From an uncultured Bacteroides sp. (GTDB taxonomy: Bacteria; Bacteroidota; Bacteroidia; Bacteroidales; Bacteroidaceae): 48,170 nt of DNA. The stretch covers positions 1 to 48,170 of the forward strand of contig CASENS010000002.1 in NCBI GenBank assembly GCA_949289345.1, written 5' to 3'. The position numbers and the translations under genes were made by a program. Of this stretch, positions 1-9,750 are shown in pieces. Positions within the stretch are counted from its first letter, which is position 1, and each line of letters opens with the position of its first letter. The notes below the pieces were generated by a model that was given only the letters and a program-made list of their open reading frames with translations, did no database searches and had not been told where the DNA came from.

Positions 1-146
1 AAATACGAAAGAGTTGTTTGAATCTATGAGGTAAACCGCAGCAAGTCAGAGCGTTCTGAATGTCGCTAAATCGTTACCTAAAATCTCACACTCTTCAATT
101 CCATTCTGTGTATCAATCAGATACAGCTTTTTTGATTATCCGGGAG

Positions 147-154
147 CAAAGATA
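147..154 (-). promoter_or_regulatory. Leftward -7 element, TATCTTTG
   Basis: On the minus strand this octamer matches the Bacteroidetes -7 consensus TAnnTTTG exactly. It points towards the left edge of the window. The expected -33 TTTG is only partly matched (TTTC near 175-178). Downstream of it, positions 1-146 give a short minus-strand frame that reads like protein (LYLIDTQNGIEE...) but has no ATG and hits a TGA, so no gene is called. Positions 155-325 hold nothing I can identify; they are the upstream region of the glycosidase gene. Confidence 0.4.
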
Positions 155-358
155 AAACAAAAAAGTGAGATAGTGAAAAAGGCATCGCATCTTATTTTAA
201 TACAAAAGAACAGACATACACATAAGACAATAAGAACAGGCTACACAAAAATGACAAACACTTCAACAATATCCGCATGAATATGGACAAGAACGGATGT
301 CTTCCATAAGAAGTTCTGGATAACTTTGTCGTACGATAAAATCCAAACATATATAATT

Positions 359-2596
359 ATGAATAAAAGCCTCATCACAATTATTTCGGCATTCTTATTT
401 TTCGCCTGTCCGACATTTGCGCACGCTCAAGTGGACTGGAAGTCTTTTCTTTCCAAACAAGACCTCGTATGGGACCGTTTGCCTCAAGCCTGGCATGAAG
501 CCCCTTTCATGGGCAACGGGAGCTTGGGTACCTATCTATGTCAGGAACCGGGCGCCAACGCCATTCGCTTAGACGTTGGCAACAATCTGGTACATGACCA
601 CCGTGCTGACGACCCTGCCATTAACGGACGATGCCGCTTGCTCATCGGGTATTTCCTGCTTCATCCCGTAGGGAAGATTGTGAATGGCAAAATGAGACTC
701 GACTTGTGGAATGCGGAGGCAAAGGCACATATTCTGACTTCGGAAGGAGAAATCAGAATGCGTGTATATGTTGCCTCGGGAAATCCCTACATTGTAGCAG
801 AGGTGGAAACAGCCGGAGGCGAAAACGGTTTCCGCTGGCAGTTCTATCCCGAATGCACGGACTCACCCCGACAGATACGGGCACGGAAAACCCATAACGC
901 CCATTTAGAAAAAGATTATGTTTCCAATCCACCCTCCGAAGTTTCCGAACACGATGGGGTAAGTATCTGCTGGCAGCCACTGCTGGATGGAGGCGGTACG
1001 GCTACTGCATGGAAAATCATAAAAGAAGGTAAAACAACGACACTCGTGATAAACAATACCCATACATATCCTGAAACCGACGCGCCGGCCATGGCCGAGG
1101 TAGCCGTGAAACGACTTCAAGCCGATGACATGAATGCCATCCAAAGCATTCATCGGGATTGGTGGCATCGTTTTTATCCGCAAAGTTTTATCAGCCTGCC
1201 GGACAAAAGGCTGGAAAACTTTTATTGGATACAAATGTACAAGATGGCATCGGCCACCCGTATTGGCGGAGGGCTGATGGACAATTGCGGTCCCTGGCTG
1301 GTGGACACACCTTGGCCAAACACGTGGTGGAACCTAAATGTGCAGCTGGCTTACTGGCCGGTTTATCCGTCCAACCGTCTGGAACTGGGCGTCCCGTTAG
1401 TTGATGCGGTAGCCAAACATCTTGACAACCTAATAAACAATGTGCCCGAAGCATACCGGCACAATTCGGCAGCCCTGCCTGTGTCAACGGCGTTCGACTT
1501 GGCCGGACCATGTGTCAATCCCCCTTATAGCGGCAAGCATGCACAGATAGGTTGCTTACCATGGTTGTGTCATAACCTGTGGCTACATTATCGTTTCAGC
1601 ATGGATGAGCGCGTGTTGCGCCATGTGGTTTATCCCACTTTGCGCCGTGCCGTAAACTTCTATATACACTTTCTAAAAGAAGACGAGAAAGGCGTACTTC
1701 ATCTTAATGAAACGTTTTCACCCGAATATGGCAATGCTGAAGACTGTAATTTCGATTTGGCACTGTTGCGCTGGGGGTGCCAAACATTGCTTCGTTCGGC
1801 ACAAATCCTTTCCATTGACGACGAATTGATTCCCCAGTGGAACAACATCCTGCAAAAGCTGACCGATTATCCGCAAGACGGAACCGGTATGATGATTGGG
1901 AAAGACACCCCTTACGCCCGTTCTCACCGCCATTACTCCCATTTGCTGATGTTCTATCCGCTCTATTTGCTGAATACGGAACAACCCGGAAGTAAAGAAC
2001 TGATGGAACAGTCGGTAGAACACTGGCACAGCATTCCCGGCAACATTTTCGCTTACTCCTATACAGGTGCCTCATCCATCTATGCGGCTTTTGGAGAAGG
2101 GGACAAAGCTTTGGAAAAACTGAACCATATTTTTACCATGCACAGTCTGATGCCAAATACACTTTATAAAGAAAGCGGTCCGGTCATCGAGACACCCTTG
2201 TCTGCCGCTCAGTGCATTCACGACATGCTGCTACAAAGCTGGGGTGGCAAACTCCGCGTTTTTCCCGCTGTTCCTTCCTCATGGAAAGAAATATCATTTA
2301 AAGATTTAAGGACTGAAGGCGCTTTCCTTGTTTCCGCCACACGCCAAGGAGGAAAAACCACAAGCATCCGTATAGAAAGCCTGGCTGACGAACCTTGCCT
2401 GCTTCGTACCGATATGGAAAATCCGGTCGTAAAATTGGGCAACGCCACACTGACAACTGTTTCACCCTGCGAATATCGCTTGAATTTAAGAAAAGGCGAA
2501 AGTGTTGTGCTGACTCCGGACGGTGCATCTATACCTTGTCTGAGGGAAGTGAACGGTGAAGGACAGAATTACTTTGGAGTGAAAAGCAACCCTTAA
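359..2596 (+). CDS. Secreted GH95-like glycoside hydrolase
   Basis: A 745-residue secreted protein with a clear signal peptide (residues 1-24, ending FAHAQ). It looks like a member of the (alpha/alpha)6-barrel glycosidases related to GH95, which remove alpha-L-fucose or related L-sugars from plant or host glycans. Matching landmarks are GNGSLG near residue 52 (GH95 GNGRLG), WNLNVQLAYWP near 323 (GH95 N-x-Q-M-N-YWP), and a RHYSHLLMFYP segment near 523 (GH95 HLSHLYGLYP). The open frame extends upstream to a TTG at 326, but the ATG at 359 begins the signal peptide directly and is preferred. It stands alone, with no SusC/SusD genes beside it. The substrate cannot be told from sequence; several GH95 consensus positions differ, so it may be a divergent subgroup. 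Confidence 0.75.
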   Translation: MNKSLITIISAFLFFACPTFAHAQVDWKSFLSKQDLVWDRLPQAWHEAPFMGNGSLGTYLCQEPGANAIRLDVGNNLVHDHRADDPAINGRCRLLIGYFLLHPVGKIVNGKMRLDLWNAEAKAHILTSEGEIRMRVYVASGNPYIVAEVETAGGENGFRWQFYPECTDSPRQIRARKTHNAHLEKDYVSNPPSEVSEHDGVSICWQPLLDGGGTATAWKIIKEGKTTTLVINNTHTYPETDAPAMAEVAVKRLQADDMNAIQSIHRDWWHRFYPQSFISLPDKRLENFYWIQMYKMASATRIGGGLMDNCGPWLVDTPWPNTWWNLNVQLAYWPVYPSNRLELGVPLVDAVAKHLDNLINNVPEAYRHNSAALPVSTAFDLAGPCVNPPYSGKHAQIGCLPWLCHNLWLHYRFSMDERVLRHVVYPTLRRAVNFYIHFLKEDEKGVLHLNETFSPEYGNAEDCNFDLALLRWGCQTLLRSAQILSIDDELIPQWNNILQKLTDYPQDGTGMMIGKDTPYARSHRHYSHLLMFYPLYLLNTEQPGSKELMEQSVEHWHSIPGNIFAYSYTGASSIYAAFGEGDKALEKLNHIFTMHSLMPNTLYKESGPVIETPLSAAQCIHDMLLQSWGGKLRVFPAVPSSWKEISFKDLRTEGAFLVSATRQGGKTTSIRIESLADEPCLLRTDMENPVVKLGNATLTTVSPCEYRLNLRKGESVVLTPDGASIPCLREVNGEGQNYFGVKSNP

Positions 2597-2698
2597 GCAT
2601 AGCGGCGTTTAAACCCGATTTCAAGGCACGAAAACTAAAAAAGCGTAACCTGACACGTTTTTTATCTCATTGCCACCACATTAAGTAAAATATTTATG

Positions 2699-2706
2699 TA
2701 TCTTTG
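2699..2706 (+). promoter_or_regulatory. -7 element of pnp
   Basis: TATCTTTG, an exact match to TAnnTTTG, lies 41 bases before the pnp start codon. No TTTG is present at the usual -33 spacing. Confidence 0.5.
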
Positions 2707-2747
2707 CACGATTTTTTGAAAGAAACATAGATACAAAGATTTTTTTT

Positions 2748-4931
2748 ATGATTAACCCAATTGTCAAGACGATCGAGTTGCCCGATGGAAGAACCATCAC
2801 GCTCGAAACGGGAAAGCTGGCAAAACAGGCAGACGGTTCTGTAATGCTGCGCATGGGAAACACCATGCTGTTGGCTACTGTTTGTGCCGCAAAAGATGCA
2901 GTTCCCGGAACAGATTTTATGCCGCTTCAGGTAGAGTACAAAGAAAAGTTTTCCGCATTCGGACGTTTTCCCGGAGGTTTCACCAAACGCGAAGGACGTG
3001 CGTCAGATTATGAAATTCTGACCTGCAGACTGGTGGATCGTGCTCTACGCCCTTTATTCCCCGACAACTTTCATGCTGAAGTATATGTGAACATCATTCT
3101 TTTCTCAGCTGATGGCGTAGACATGCCCGACGCACTGGCCGGATTGGCCGCTTCAGCCGCCTTAGCTGTATCTGACATCCCGTTTGGCGGACCTATCTCC
3201 GAAGTGCGCGTGGCACGTATTGACGGACAGTTCGTCATCAATCCTACTTTCGAGCAACTGGAAAAGGCGGACATGGATTTGATGGTGGGTGCCACTTACG
3301 AAAACATTATGATGGTAGAAGGCGAAATGAAGGAAGTGTCCGAGCAAGACCTGCTGGCTGCCCTCAAAGCTGCTCACGAAGCTATTAAACCAATGTGTAA
3401 GGCTCAGATGGAACTGGCAGAAGAAGTAGGCTCTACCGTTAAGCGCACATACGACCACGAAGTGAACGATGAAGAACTGCGCAAAGCCGTACACGAAGCT
3501 TGCTATGACAAAGCATATGCCATAGCCGCCAGCGGCAACACCAACAAGCACGCCCGCCAGGATGCGTTCGATGCCATCTGCGAAGAGTTCAAAGCACAAT
3601 TCACCGAAGAGGAACTGGAAGAAAAAGGCCCGATGATTGACCGTTATTATCACGATGTGGAGAAAGAGGCCATGCGCCGTTGTATCCTCGATGAAGGCAA
3701 ACGCCTTGACGGACGTAAGACGACAGACATCCGCCCCATCTGGTGCGAAGTCAGCCCCCTGCCCGGCCCTCACGGTTCGTCCATTTTTACTCGTGGCGAG
3801 ACGCAGGCTTTAGCTACCGTTACACTCGGCACCAAGGATGATGAAAAAATCGTAGACGATGTATTGGTACATGGCAAGGAACGTTTCCTGTTACATTACA
3901 ACTTCCCACCGTTCTCTACCGGTGAGGCAAAAGCCCAACGTGGTGTAGGCCGCCGCGAAATTGGTCACGGCCATTTGGCTTGGCGTGCCTTGAAGGGACA
4001 AATTCCCGAAAACTATCCTTATGTAGTACGCGTTGTATCTGACATATTGGAATCTAACGGTTCTTCTTCCATGGCTACCGTATGTGCCGGTACACTGGCA
4101 CTGATGGATGCCGGTGTACAGATTAAAAATCCTGTATCGGGCATCGCCATGGGACTTATCAAGAACGCCGGTGAAGATAAGTATGCTGTATTGTCCGATA
4201 TCTTGGGGGATGAAGACCATCTTGGTGACATGGACTTCAAGGTAACAGGAACTAAAAACGGTATCACTGCCACACAAATGGACATCAAAGTAGACGGTTT
4301 GTCCTACGACATTCTGGAAAAAGCCCTGCTGCAAGCCAAGGAAGGCCGCGAATACATCCTCGGCAAACTGACTGAGTGCATTGCCGAGCCACGTCCCGAC
4401 TTAAAACCGCACGCTCCGCGCATCGAGACACTGACCATTCCAAAAGAATTTATCGGTGCCGTCATTGGCCCGGGTGGAAAGATTATCCAAGGCATGCAGG
4501 AGGAAACCGGTGCCATCATCAACATCGACGAAGTAGGCAACGAAGGAATTGTCGAGATTGCAGGTACCAACAAGGAGTGTATTGAAAAAGCCAAGCGTAT
4601 GATTAAAGCCATTGTTGCCGTACCCGAAGTAGGCGAGGTTTATACAGGCAAGATACGCTCCATCATGCCTTACGGTGCATTTGTTGAATTCCTGCCGGGA
4701 CGTGACGGACTGCTTCACATCTCTGAAATCGACTGGAAACGTCTGGAAACCGTTGAGGAAGCCGGACTAAAGGAAGGTGACGACATCGAAGTGAAATTGT
4801 TGGACATTGACCCCAAGACAGGTAAATTCAAGCTGTCCCATCGTGTACTCATCCCCAAACCGGAAGGTTATAGTGAAAAACCCGAACGCAGGGAACGTCC
4901 CGCACGTCGCGGACATGATGACCGCAAATAA
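2748..4931 (+). CDS. pnp: Polynucleotide phosphorylase
   Basis: PNPase, the phosphorolytic 3'-to-5' exoribonuclease of mRNA turnover (RNA plus phosphate to nucleoside diphosphates), forming a trimer in the cytoplasm. The 727 residues carry all family parts in order: a first RNase PH domain (about 10-210, with [14 protein letters not shown]), a second RNase PH domain (about 320-540, with [16 protein letters not shown]), a KH domain with GPGGK near residue 575, and an S1 domain from about 628 ([18 protein letters not shown]). Length is close to that of E. coli PNPase, and the basic C-terminal tail ([14 protein letters not shown]) is usual for the phylum. It is a single gene; the next gene is convergent and a hairpin lies between them. 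Confidence 0.97.
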   Translation: MINPIVKTIELPDGRTITLETGKLAKQADGSVMLRMGNTMLLATVCAAKDAVPGTDFMPLQVEYKEKFSAFGRFPGGFTKREGRASDYEILTCRLVDRALRPLFPDNFHAEVYVNIILFSADGVDMPDALAGLAASAALAVSDIPFGGPISEVRVARIDGQFVINPTFEQLEKADMDLMVGATYENIMMVEGEMKEVSEQDLLAALKAAHEAIKPMCKAQMELAEEVGSTVKRTYDHEVNDEELRKAVHEACYDKAYAIAASGNTNKHARQDAFDAICEEFKAQFTEEELEEKGPMIDRYYHDVEKEAMRRCILDEGKRLDGRKTTDIRPIWCEVSPLPGPHGSSIFTRGETQALATVTLGTKDDEKIVDDVLVHGKERFLLHYNFPPFSTGEAKAQRGVGRREIGHGHLAWRALKGQIPENYPYVVRVVSDILESNGSSSMATVCAGTLALMDAGVQIKNPVSGIAMGLIKNAGEDKYAVLSDILGDEDHLGDMDFKVTGTKNGITATQMDIKVDGLSYDILEKALLQAKEGREYILGKLTECIAEPRPDLKPHAPRIETLTIPKEFIGAVIGPGGKIIQGMQEETGAIINIDEVGNEGIVEIAGTNKECIEKAKRMIKAIVAVPEVGEVYTGKIRSIMPYGAFVEFLPGRDGLLHISEIDWKRLETVEEAGLKEGDDIEVKLLDIDPKTGKFKLSHRVLIPKPEGYSEKPERRERPARRGHDDRK

Positions 4932-4963
4932 GTATTAGTTTCTACAGATTCTACATACCCAGT

Positions 4964-5011
4964 GAAAAGCTCGATAGTCTTGCTTCCTTTAAGCAGATTG
5001 TCGAGTTTTTC
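4964..5011. terminator. Bidirectional terminator between pnp and buk
   Basis: The arms GAAAAGCTCGA (4964-4974) and TCGAGTTTTTC (5001-5011) pair over 11 positions with one G-U wobble. A smaller hairpin (CTTGCTT / AAGCAG) sits in the loop. The A-rich left arm and T-rich right arm give a U-run on either strand, as expected between two convergent genes. Confidence 0.6.
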
Positions 5012-5022
5012 TATTCATATAC

Positions 5023-6105
5023 CTACTCGTATATTTGTATGTCCAGTTCTCCCCGCAAAGCTCCCAATGCATTCAATGCCAAAGCTTCCAGCTCGTCCTC
5101 ACCAGGATAGACATGAACGGGAGCCAAGAAGGAAACACGTTGGCGTAAGCGGGAAACTATGTAATCGGAATGCGCAATTCCTCCGGTCAGTAAAATGGCA
5201 TCCACATGACCGGAGAGTACGACTGATGCCGCCCCCACGCTTTTGGCTATCTGGTAAATCATGGCGTCCAGCACCAAACGGGCACGTTCATCCCCATCAG
5301 CAATTCGTTGCTCCACCTCTCGTACATCCGTAGTACCTAAATGAGCAGCCAATCCGGCACGTCCGGAAATGCGTTTCTTTAACTCTGCCTGTGACAATTT
5401 ACCCGAAAAGCAGAGGTCTATCAAGTCACCTGCAGGCAATGTTCCAGCCCGCTCGGGCGAGAAAGGCCCTTCCCCGTCCAATGCATTGTTCACATCGATA
5501 CAGCGGCCCAAGTGATGCGTACCTACGGAAATTCCTCCGCCTAAATGGCACACAATCAGGTTCAAATCTTCATAACGTACCGGCCGTTCAGGATGCAGTG
5601 AAGTCTGTTCGGCGGCATAGCGACGGGCAATGGCACGCTGATTGAGCGCATGCCAGATAACAATGCGCGGCATAAGAGGCGAACCTGTGATACGCGCCAC
5701 TTCATCCAATTCGTCTACTACACCAGGATCGGCTATGAAAGCACGGCAGCCAGGCAAGGCATGCGCCAGCTCAGATGCTATCAAACAGCCCAAGTTGCAG
5801 GCATGGGTACGCATGGCATGCATGATATCATCCAACATGGCATCGTTCACCTCGTACACACCACCTGGAATGGGTTTCAACAACCCACCCCGCCCGATGA
5901 TGGCATCGAAATGGAAAGGAATCCCCTCGCGTTGCAGCTCGTCAAGCACCAAGTTCTTACGAAACTCAAACTGGTCGATGATGCGGGGATAACGCATCAA
6001 GTCATCTACCGAGTGACGCAAGGTCTTGACAAACACGGCATTCTCATCTTCATAAACCGCCATTTTAGTGGAAGTCGAGCCAGGATTAATTACAAGTATT
6101 TTCAT
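5023..6105 (-). CDS. buk: Butyrate kinase
   Basis: Butyrate (branched-chain fatty acid) kinase of the acetate/butyrate kinase family, which converts butyryl phosphate and ADP to butyrate and ATP. The 360 residues begin with the family phosphate-binding motif (NPGSTSTK at residues 7-14) and contain the CHLGGGISVG segment and a late VLTGG-like motif (ILLTGGIAHSDYI). Its ATG overlaps the end of the upstream phosphotransacetylase gene by 4 bases, so the two are translationally coupled. With that gene it makes ATP by substrate-level phosphorylation from acyl-CoA. No genes for making butyryl-CoA lie in this window; in Bacteroides such pairs may act on isobutyryl- or isovaleryl-CoA (inference). Confidence 0.94.
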   Translation of the reverse strand: MKILVINPGSTSTKMAVYEDENAVFVKTLRHSVDDLMRYPRIIDQFEFRKNLVLDELQREGIPFHFDAIIGRGGLLKPIPGGVYEVNDAMLDDIMHAMRTHACNLGCLIASELAHALPGCRAFIADPGVVDELDEVARITGSPLMPRIVIWHALNQRAIARRYAAEQTSLHPERPVRYEDLNLIVCHLGGGISVGTHHLGRCIDVNNALDGEGPFSPERAGTLPAGDLIDLCFSGKLSQAELKKRISGRAGLAAHLGTTDVREVEQRIADGDERARLVLDAMIYQIAKSVGAASVVLSGHVDAILLTGGIAHSDYIVSRLRQRVSFLAPVHVYPGEDELEALALNALGALRGELDIQIYE

Positions 6106-7022
6106 TCTTCCAAATTATTAGAAGTGAGACAAGCCATAGCCATACTATAATATTTTGACAGACCGCTATCACTACGCGAAGGAAGCACCACGGGACAGAT
6201 GGGACCTTGCAACAAACCGGCCATCTCGGCATACGCAAAGACGGTCATAGCCTTGTAGAAAGCATTACCAGACTCGATGTTGGGAAAGATAAGCACATCC
6301 GCCTCCCCGTCAATGGGAGAAACGATGCCTTTTATCTCTCCACTGGTCTTTTCACAAGCGGTCTTCACGTCCAGCGGACCGTCTATAATGACATCGCCAA
6401 ACTCACCAGCTTCAGCCAATTCCACGATGTTCACATAATCCAAGGAATGGGGAAACTTGGCACTGACCTTCTCCGTACAATGTATCAGAGCAATACGTGG
6501 ACGGCTGATGCCAAAATGCCGACACGTGCGGATGGCGTATTGTATCATTTCGATACGTTGTTGTAAAGTAGGTCGTGGAATGACCGCCGCATCGGAGAAG
6601 AATAAAAGCTTGTGATACGTAGGTATCTGCATCACAGCCAGATGGGTCAGCACTTTTCCGCGAGGCAGAAGTCCGTGTTCCTTATCCAGCACAGCGTGAA
6701 GCAAATTGTCCGTATTGATAATGCCTTTCATCAGGATATCCGCTTTGCCTTCACGCACCATGCGGACAGCCTCACGGGCTGCCTCATCCGGATTATCAAT
6801 AGGGATAATCTTCACGAGCTCCGGATAGCGCCGCAAGGTGGGATATTTGTGCAGGATAGCGGGATCGCCCAGCATAAGAAATTCCGCAATGCCTTCCTCC
6901 AAGGCACGGGCAATGGCATATTCCGTATTAGCGTCGTTGGCATAAACCACCGCTATACGCTTCCGGTGGTTCAAGCACCTCAAGTGGTCAGTCAACTGAG
7001 TAAAGTTTCGAATAGGTTTCAT
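6102..7022 (-). CDS. ptb: Phosphate butyryltransferase
   Basis: Phosphate acyltransferase of the Ptb/Pta family (306 residues), exchanging CoA of an acyl-CoA for phosphate. Visible family segments are VVYANDANTEYAIARALEEG near the N-terminus, ADILMKGIINTDNLLHAVLDKE in the middle, and a C-terminal part with DVLIFPNIESGNAFYKAM, typical of this family. It is the first gene of a two-gene unit and overlaps buk by 4 bases (stop/start overlap). A -7 element (TAGATTTG) lies 18 bases before the start codon. Which acyl-CoA it prefers cannot be told from sequence. Confidence 0.93.
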   Translation of the reverse strand: MKPIRNFTQLTDHLRCLNHRKRIAVVYANDANTEYAIARALEEGIAEFLMLGDPAILHKYPTLRRYPELVKIIPIDNPDEAAREAVRMVREGKADILMKGIINTDNLLHAVLDKEHGLLPRGKVLTHLAVMQIPTYHKLLFFSDAAVIPRPTLQQRIEMIQYAIRTCRHFGISRPRIALIHCTEKVSAKFPHSLDYVNIVELAEAGEFGDVIIDGPLDVKTACEKTSGEIKGIVSPIDGEADVLIFPNIESGNAFYKAMTVFAYAEMAGLLQGPICPVVLPSRSDSGLSKYYSMAMACLTSNNLEE

Positions 7023-7039
7023 GATATCGAGATTTTATG

Positions 7040-7047
7040 CAAATCTA
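7040..7047 (-). promoter_or_regulatory. -7 element of ptb-buk
   Basis: TAGATTTG on the minus strand matches TAnnTTTG and ends 18 bases before the ptb ATG. No clear TTTG is found at the -33 distance. Confidence 0.45.
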
Positions 7048-7177
7048 AGAAAAAATGTCGAGAAATCCAGCATATGAACCAGCCTTTTTCGAATGTCTCT
7101 ATAACATTTTGTTAGTCCAACAATGTTGTTTTCTAAAAAAGCCAGCCCGTTCTTTCTTAAAAATATCTTCCAAAAGG

Positions 7178-7207
7178 TTTGTCCTATAATGAAAATGTGT
7201 ACTTTTG
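7178..7207 (+). promoter_or_regulatory. Promoter of the ldcA unit
   Basis: TTTG (7178-7181) and TACTTTTG (7200-7207) are separated by 18 bases, a full Bacteroidetes-type promoter. It places the transcription start near 7212 and so rules out the TTG at 7205 as a start codon for the gene that follows. Confidence 0.65.
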
Positions 7208-7225
7208 CGGGAAATACTTACACAG

Positions 7226-8164
7226 ATGATAGCAGACAAGCTCATAGTGCCCCCCTACCTGCATGAAGGCGACAAGGCCGTCATCGTATCACCTTCTGGC
7301 AAGATTGACAAGCATTTCCTGAAAGGGGCGTTGAAACTGCTGAGGACTTGGGGACTGAATCCGGTGCTGGCAAAACATGCTGCCGGGTCGAACGGACTTT
7401 ATGCAGGCACCATCCGCCAACGTCTGGAAGACTTGCAAGAGGCAATGGACGATGCGGATGCACGTGCCATTCTATGCAGCCGCGGCGGATATGGAGCCGT
7501 TCACTTGGTGGATAAACTCAACTTCGACCGTTTCCGCGAGTCACCCAAATGGATGATTGGATTTAGCGACATCACCGCTTTACATTGCCTTTGGCAACGC
7601 GAAGGATTTGTATCCCTACACGCTCCTATGGCACGTCATTTGACCGTGGAGCCAGAAAATGACTTCTGCACATTGGCTTTACGCGACATGCTAACAGGAG
7701 CTTTCTTTGCGCCAGATGCCCCTCATGGCTACACGTGCGAACCTCACAAGTTGAACCACCTTGGCACGACGGAAGGGACATTGCGCGGAGGGAACTTTGC
7801 CGTATTTTATGGCCTGCGTGGTACGTCCTATGACATTCCCGCCGAAGGTACAGTGCTCTTTATAGAAGATGTGGGCGAACGTCCGCATGCCATCGAGCGC
7901 ATGATGTACAATCTTCGCTTGGGTGGCGTACTGGAGCGCATATCGGGGCTCATTGTAGGACAATTCACCGAATATGAGGAAAAAAAGCAATTGGGCAAAG
8001 ACCTGTATGGCGCCTTGGCCGACTTGGTGAAGGATTATGACTATCCCGTCTGCTTCAACTTCCCCGTGGGCCACATTACACGCAACCTGCCGCTCGTCAA
8101 CGGGGCGCCTGTCCGGCTGGAAGTAGGCAAGAAAGAAGTGAAACTGACATTTGATATACCATAA
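7226..8164 (+). CDS. LD-carboxypeptidase, peptidase family S66
   Basis: Muramoyltetrapeptide LD-carboxypeptidase-like protein (LdcA, family S66), which removes the terminal D-alanine from cytoplasmic murein tetrapeptides during peptidoglycan recycling. With the ATG at 7226 it has 312 residues, normal for the family. The catalytic triad of S66 is visible: Ser114 in GFSD, Glu214 in FIEDVGE and His283 in VGHITRN. CSRGGYG (84-90) is also typical. A TTG at 7205 in the same frame lies within the promoter and is rejected. No signal peptide is present, which fits a cytoplasmic enzyme. The next gene starts 22 bases downstream, suggesting an operon. Confidence 0.9.
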   Translation: MIADKLIVPPYLHEGDKAVIVSPSGKIDKHFLKGALKLLRTWGLNPVLAKHAAGSNGLYAGTIRQRLEDLQEAMDDADARAILCSRGGYGAVHLVDKLNFDRFRESPKWMIGFSDITALHCLWQREGFVSLHAPMARHLTVEPENDFCTLALRDMLTGAFFAPDAPHGYTCEPHKLNHLGTTEGTLRGGNFAVFYGLRGTSYDIPAEGTVLFIEDVGERPHAIERMMYNLRLGGVLERISGLIVGQFTEYEEKKQLGKDLYGALADLVKDYDYPVCFNFPVGHITRNLPLVNGAPVRLEVGKKEVKLTFDIP

Positions 8165-8186
8165 TATATTATACATAACTTGCACA

Positions 8187-9200
8187 ATGAATAAAATAAA
8201 GTATTCCCTTATTCCTCTATTCACACTGGGCATGACTATCACCGTAGCCTGCGGCAACAAGAGTAACGCTGAGACGAAATCGGCTAACACGCCTGCCTCA
8301 TTGGAACAAACCGTCAACGTACCGACTTTCAATGCGGACAGCGCCTATCGATACATCCAATCGCAGGCCGACTTCGGTCCTCGGGTACCCAATACCGAAG
8401 CTCACCAGGCATGTGGTGACTATTTGGCCGATAAGTTGGAGCAGTTCGGTGCCAAAGTCTATAACCAGTATGCAGACCTCATCGCCTTCGACAATACCAT
8501 TTTGAAGGCACGTAACATCATCGGTGCTTACAATCCCGAAAGCCGACGTCGCGTCCTGCTCTGTGCACACTGGGACAGCCGTCCCTTTGCCGACCAAGAT
8601 GCGGACAAGAAAAAACACCGCACTCCGATATTGGGTGTGAACGATGGAGCCAGCGGTGTAGGAGTTCTGTTGGAGATAGCGCGCCAGTTGCAACAACAAG
8701 CACCCGCTATCGGGATAGACATTATCTTCTTTGACGCGGAAGACTATGGAATGCCCTACTTCTACAAAGGCGATTACAAGGGTGACACCTGGTGCCTCGG
8801 TTCGCAATATTGGGGACGAGTACCGCACGTGGCCAATTACAATGCACGCTTTGGCATCCTGCTGGATATGGTGGGAGGCAAGAACGCCACGTTCTATAAA
8901 GAAAGGTTTTCCGTACGCACCGCCAACAACCAAGTCGAAAAGATATGGGATGCCGCCCATCGGTTGGGTTTCGGTTCCTTCTTTCCCAAGGCTGACGGAA
9001 GTGAAGTGACGGATGACCATATCTACGTCTACAACCTGCGCAAGATACCCTGTGTAGACATTATCAACTACGATCCCGGTTGCGACACCGGTTTCGGCGA
9101 CTTCTGGCACACCACAGGCGACAACATGGACGTGATAGATAAAGCCACGCTCACTGCCGTAGGCCAAACCGTACTGGAGGTCATCTATAACGAGAAATAA
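8187..9200 (+). CDS. M28-family lipoprotein, likely glutaminyl-peptide cyclotransferase (type II)
   Basis: A 337-residue M28-fold protein with a lipoprotein signal peptide (lipid-carrying Cys22 in TVACGN). The pattern HWDSRP (128-133), NDGAS with Asp153, FFDAEDYG with Glu185, DDHIYV, and FWHTTGDN with His308 resembles animal-type glutaminyl cyclases more than aminopeptidases: there is a single zinc site (Asp153, Glu185, His308). Such enzymes turn N-terminal Gln of exported proteins into pyroglutamate, common in Bacteroidetes where signal peptidase often leaves Gln first. The ATG at 8187 starts the signal peptide; an upstream in-frame ATG at 8151 overlaps the preceding gene and adds no useful sequence. 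The assignment as cyclase rather than peptidase is by motif only. Confidence 0.8.
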   Translation: MNKIKYSLIPLFTLGMTITVACGNKSNAETKSANTPASLEQTVNVPTFNADSAYRYIQSQADFGPRVPNTEAHQACGDYLADKLEQFGAKVYNQYADLIAFDNTILKARNIIGAYNPESRRRVLLCAHWDSRPFADQDADKKKHRTPILGVNDGASGVGVLLEIARQLQQQAPAIGIDIIFFDAEDYGMPYFYKGDYKGDTWCLGSQYWGRVPHVANYNARFGILLDMVGGKNATFYKERFSVRTANNQVEKIWDAAHRLGFGSFFPKADGSEVTDDHIYVYNLRKIPCVDIINYDPGCDTGFGDFWHTTGDNMDVIDKATLTAVGQTVLEVIYNEK

Positions 9201-9238
9201 AATAGTAAATCGTAAATTGTTAAATAGTAAATGAAATT

Positions 9239-9664
9239 ATGACCATCAATGAAGCACAAGACGAAGTAATCGCCGAATTCAGTGACTTCGACGATTGGAT
9301 GGACCGTTATCAGTTGCTCATCGACCTGGGCAACGAACAACAACCACTGGACGAACAGTATAAAACTGATCAGAACCTGATAGAAGGCTGCCAAAGTCGT
9401 GTATGGCTGCAAGCCGACGAGGTAGATGGAAAGCTTATCTTTCAGGCAGAGAGTGACGCGCTCATTGTGAAGGGCATCATCGCCTTGCTCATCAAGGTGC
9501 TTTCCGGACATACACCTGACGAGATACTCAACGCTGACCTTTACTTTATCGATCAGATAGGACTGAAAGAGCACCTTTCGCCCACACGCAGCAACGGGCT
9601 TCTCTCCATGGTGAAGCAGATGCGGATGTATGCGTTGGCTTTCAAGGCGAAAGAGGAACACTAA
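9239..9664 (+). CDS. sufE: SufE family sulfur acceptor
   Basis: SufE-like protein of 141 residues, which accepts persulfide sulfur from a SufS cysteine desulfurase for iron-sulfur cluster assembly in the cytoplasm. The sulfur-accepting cysteine is Cys51 in IEGCQSRVW, the same position as in E. coli SufE. The segment LIKVLSGHTPDEI and the C-terminal SPTRSNGLLSM are family hallmarks. It follows the M28 gene by 38 bases and is probably the last gene of that unit. No other suf genes are nearby. Confidence 0.92.
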   Translation: MTINEAQDEVIAEFSDFDDWMDRYQLLIDLGNEQQPLDEQYKTDQNLIEGCQSRVWLQADEVDGKLIFQAESDALIVKGIIALLIKVLSGHTPDEILNADLYFIDQIGLKEHLSPTRSNGLLSMVKQMRMYALAFKAKEEH

Positions 9665-9681
9665 CTACTCTAAAACGCATA

Positions 9682-9717
9682 CAGCCTGCATGGATGGAAC
9701 ATCACCCATGCAGGCTG
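9682..9717. terminator. Hairpin after sufE
   Basis: Perfect 12-bp inverted repeat: CAGCCTGCATGG (9682-9693) and CCATGCAGGCTG (9706-9717) with a 12-base loop. It sits between convergent transcription units (sufE and the tiny ORFs on the minus strand) and is a likely shared terminator, although no long U-run follows. Confidence 0.6.
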
Positions 9718-9750
9718 AATACTATTTACAACTACCTTTATATCGGACTT

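Noticed and set aside
1-146. Minus-strand frame LYLIDTQNGIEECEILGND near the left edge
   Set aside because: Reads like protein and follows a -7 element, but has no ATG, meets a TGA and runs to the window edge; too little to call a gene.
326-358. TTG start 11 codons upstream for the glycosidase
   Set aside because: The ATG at 359 begins a normal signal peptide.
5023-7022. A complete butyrate pathway
   Set aside because: Only ptb and buk are present; no genes for making butyryl-CoA are in the window.
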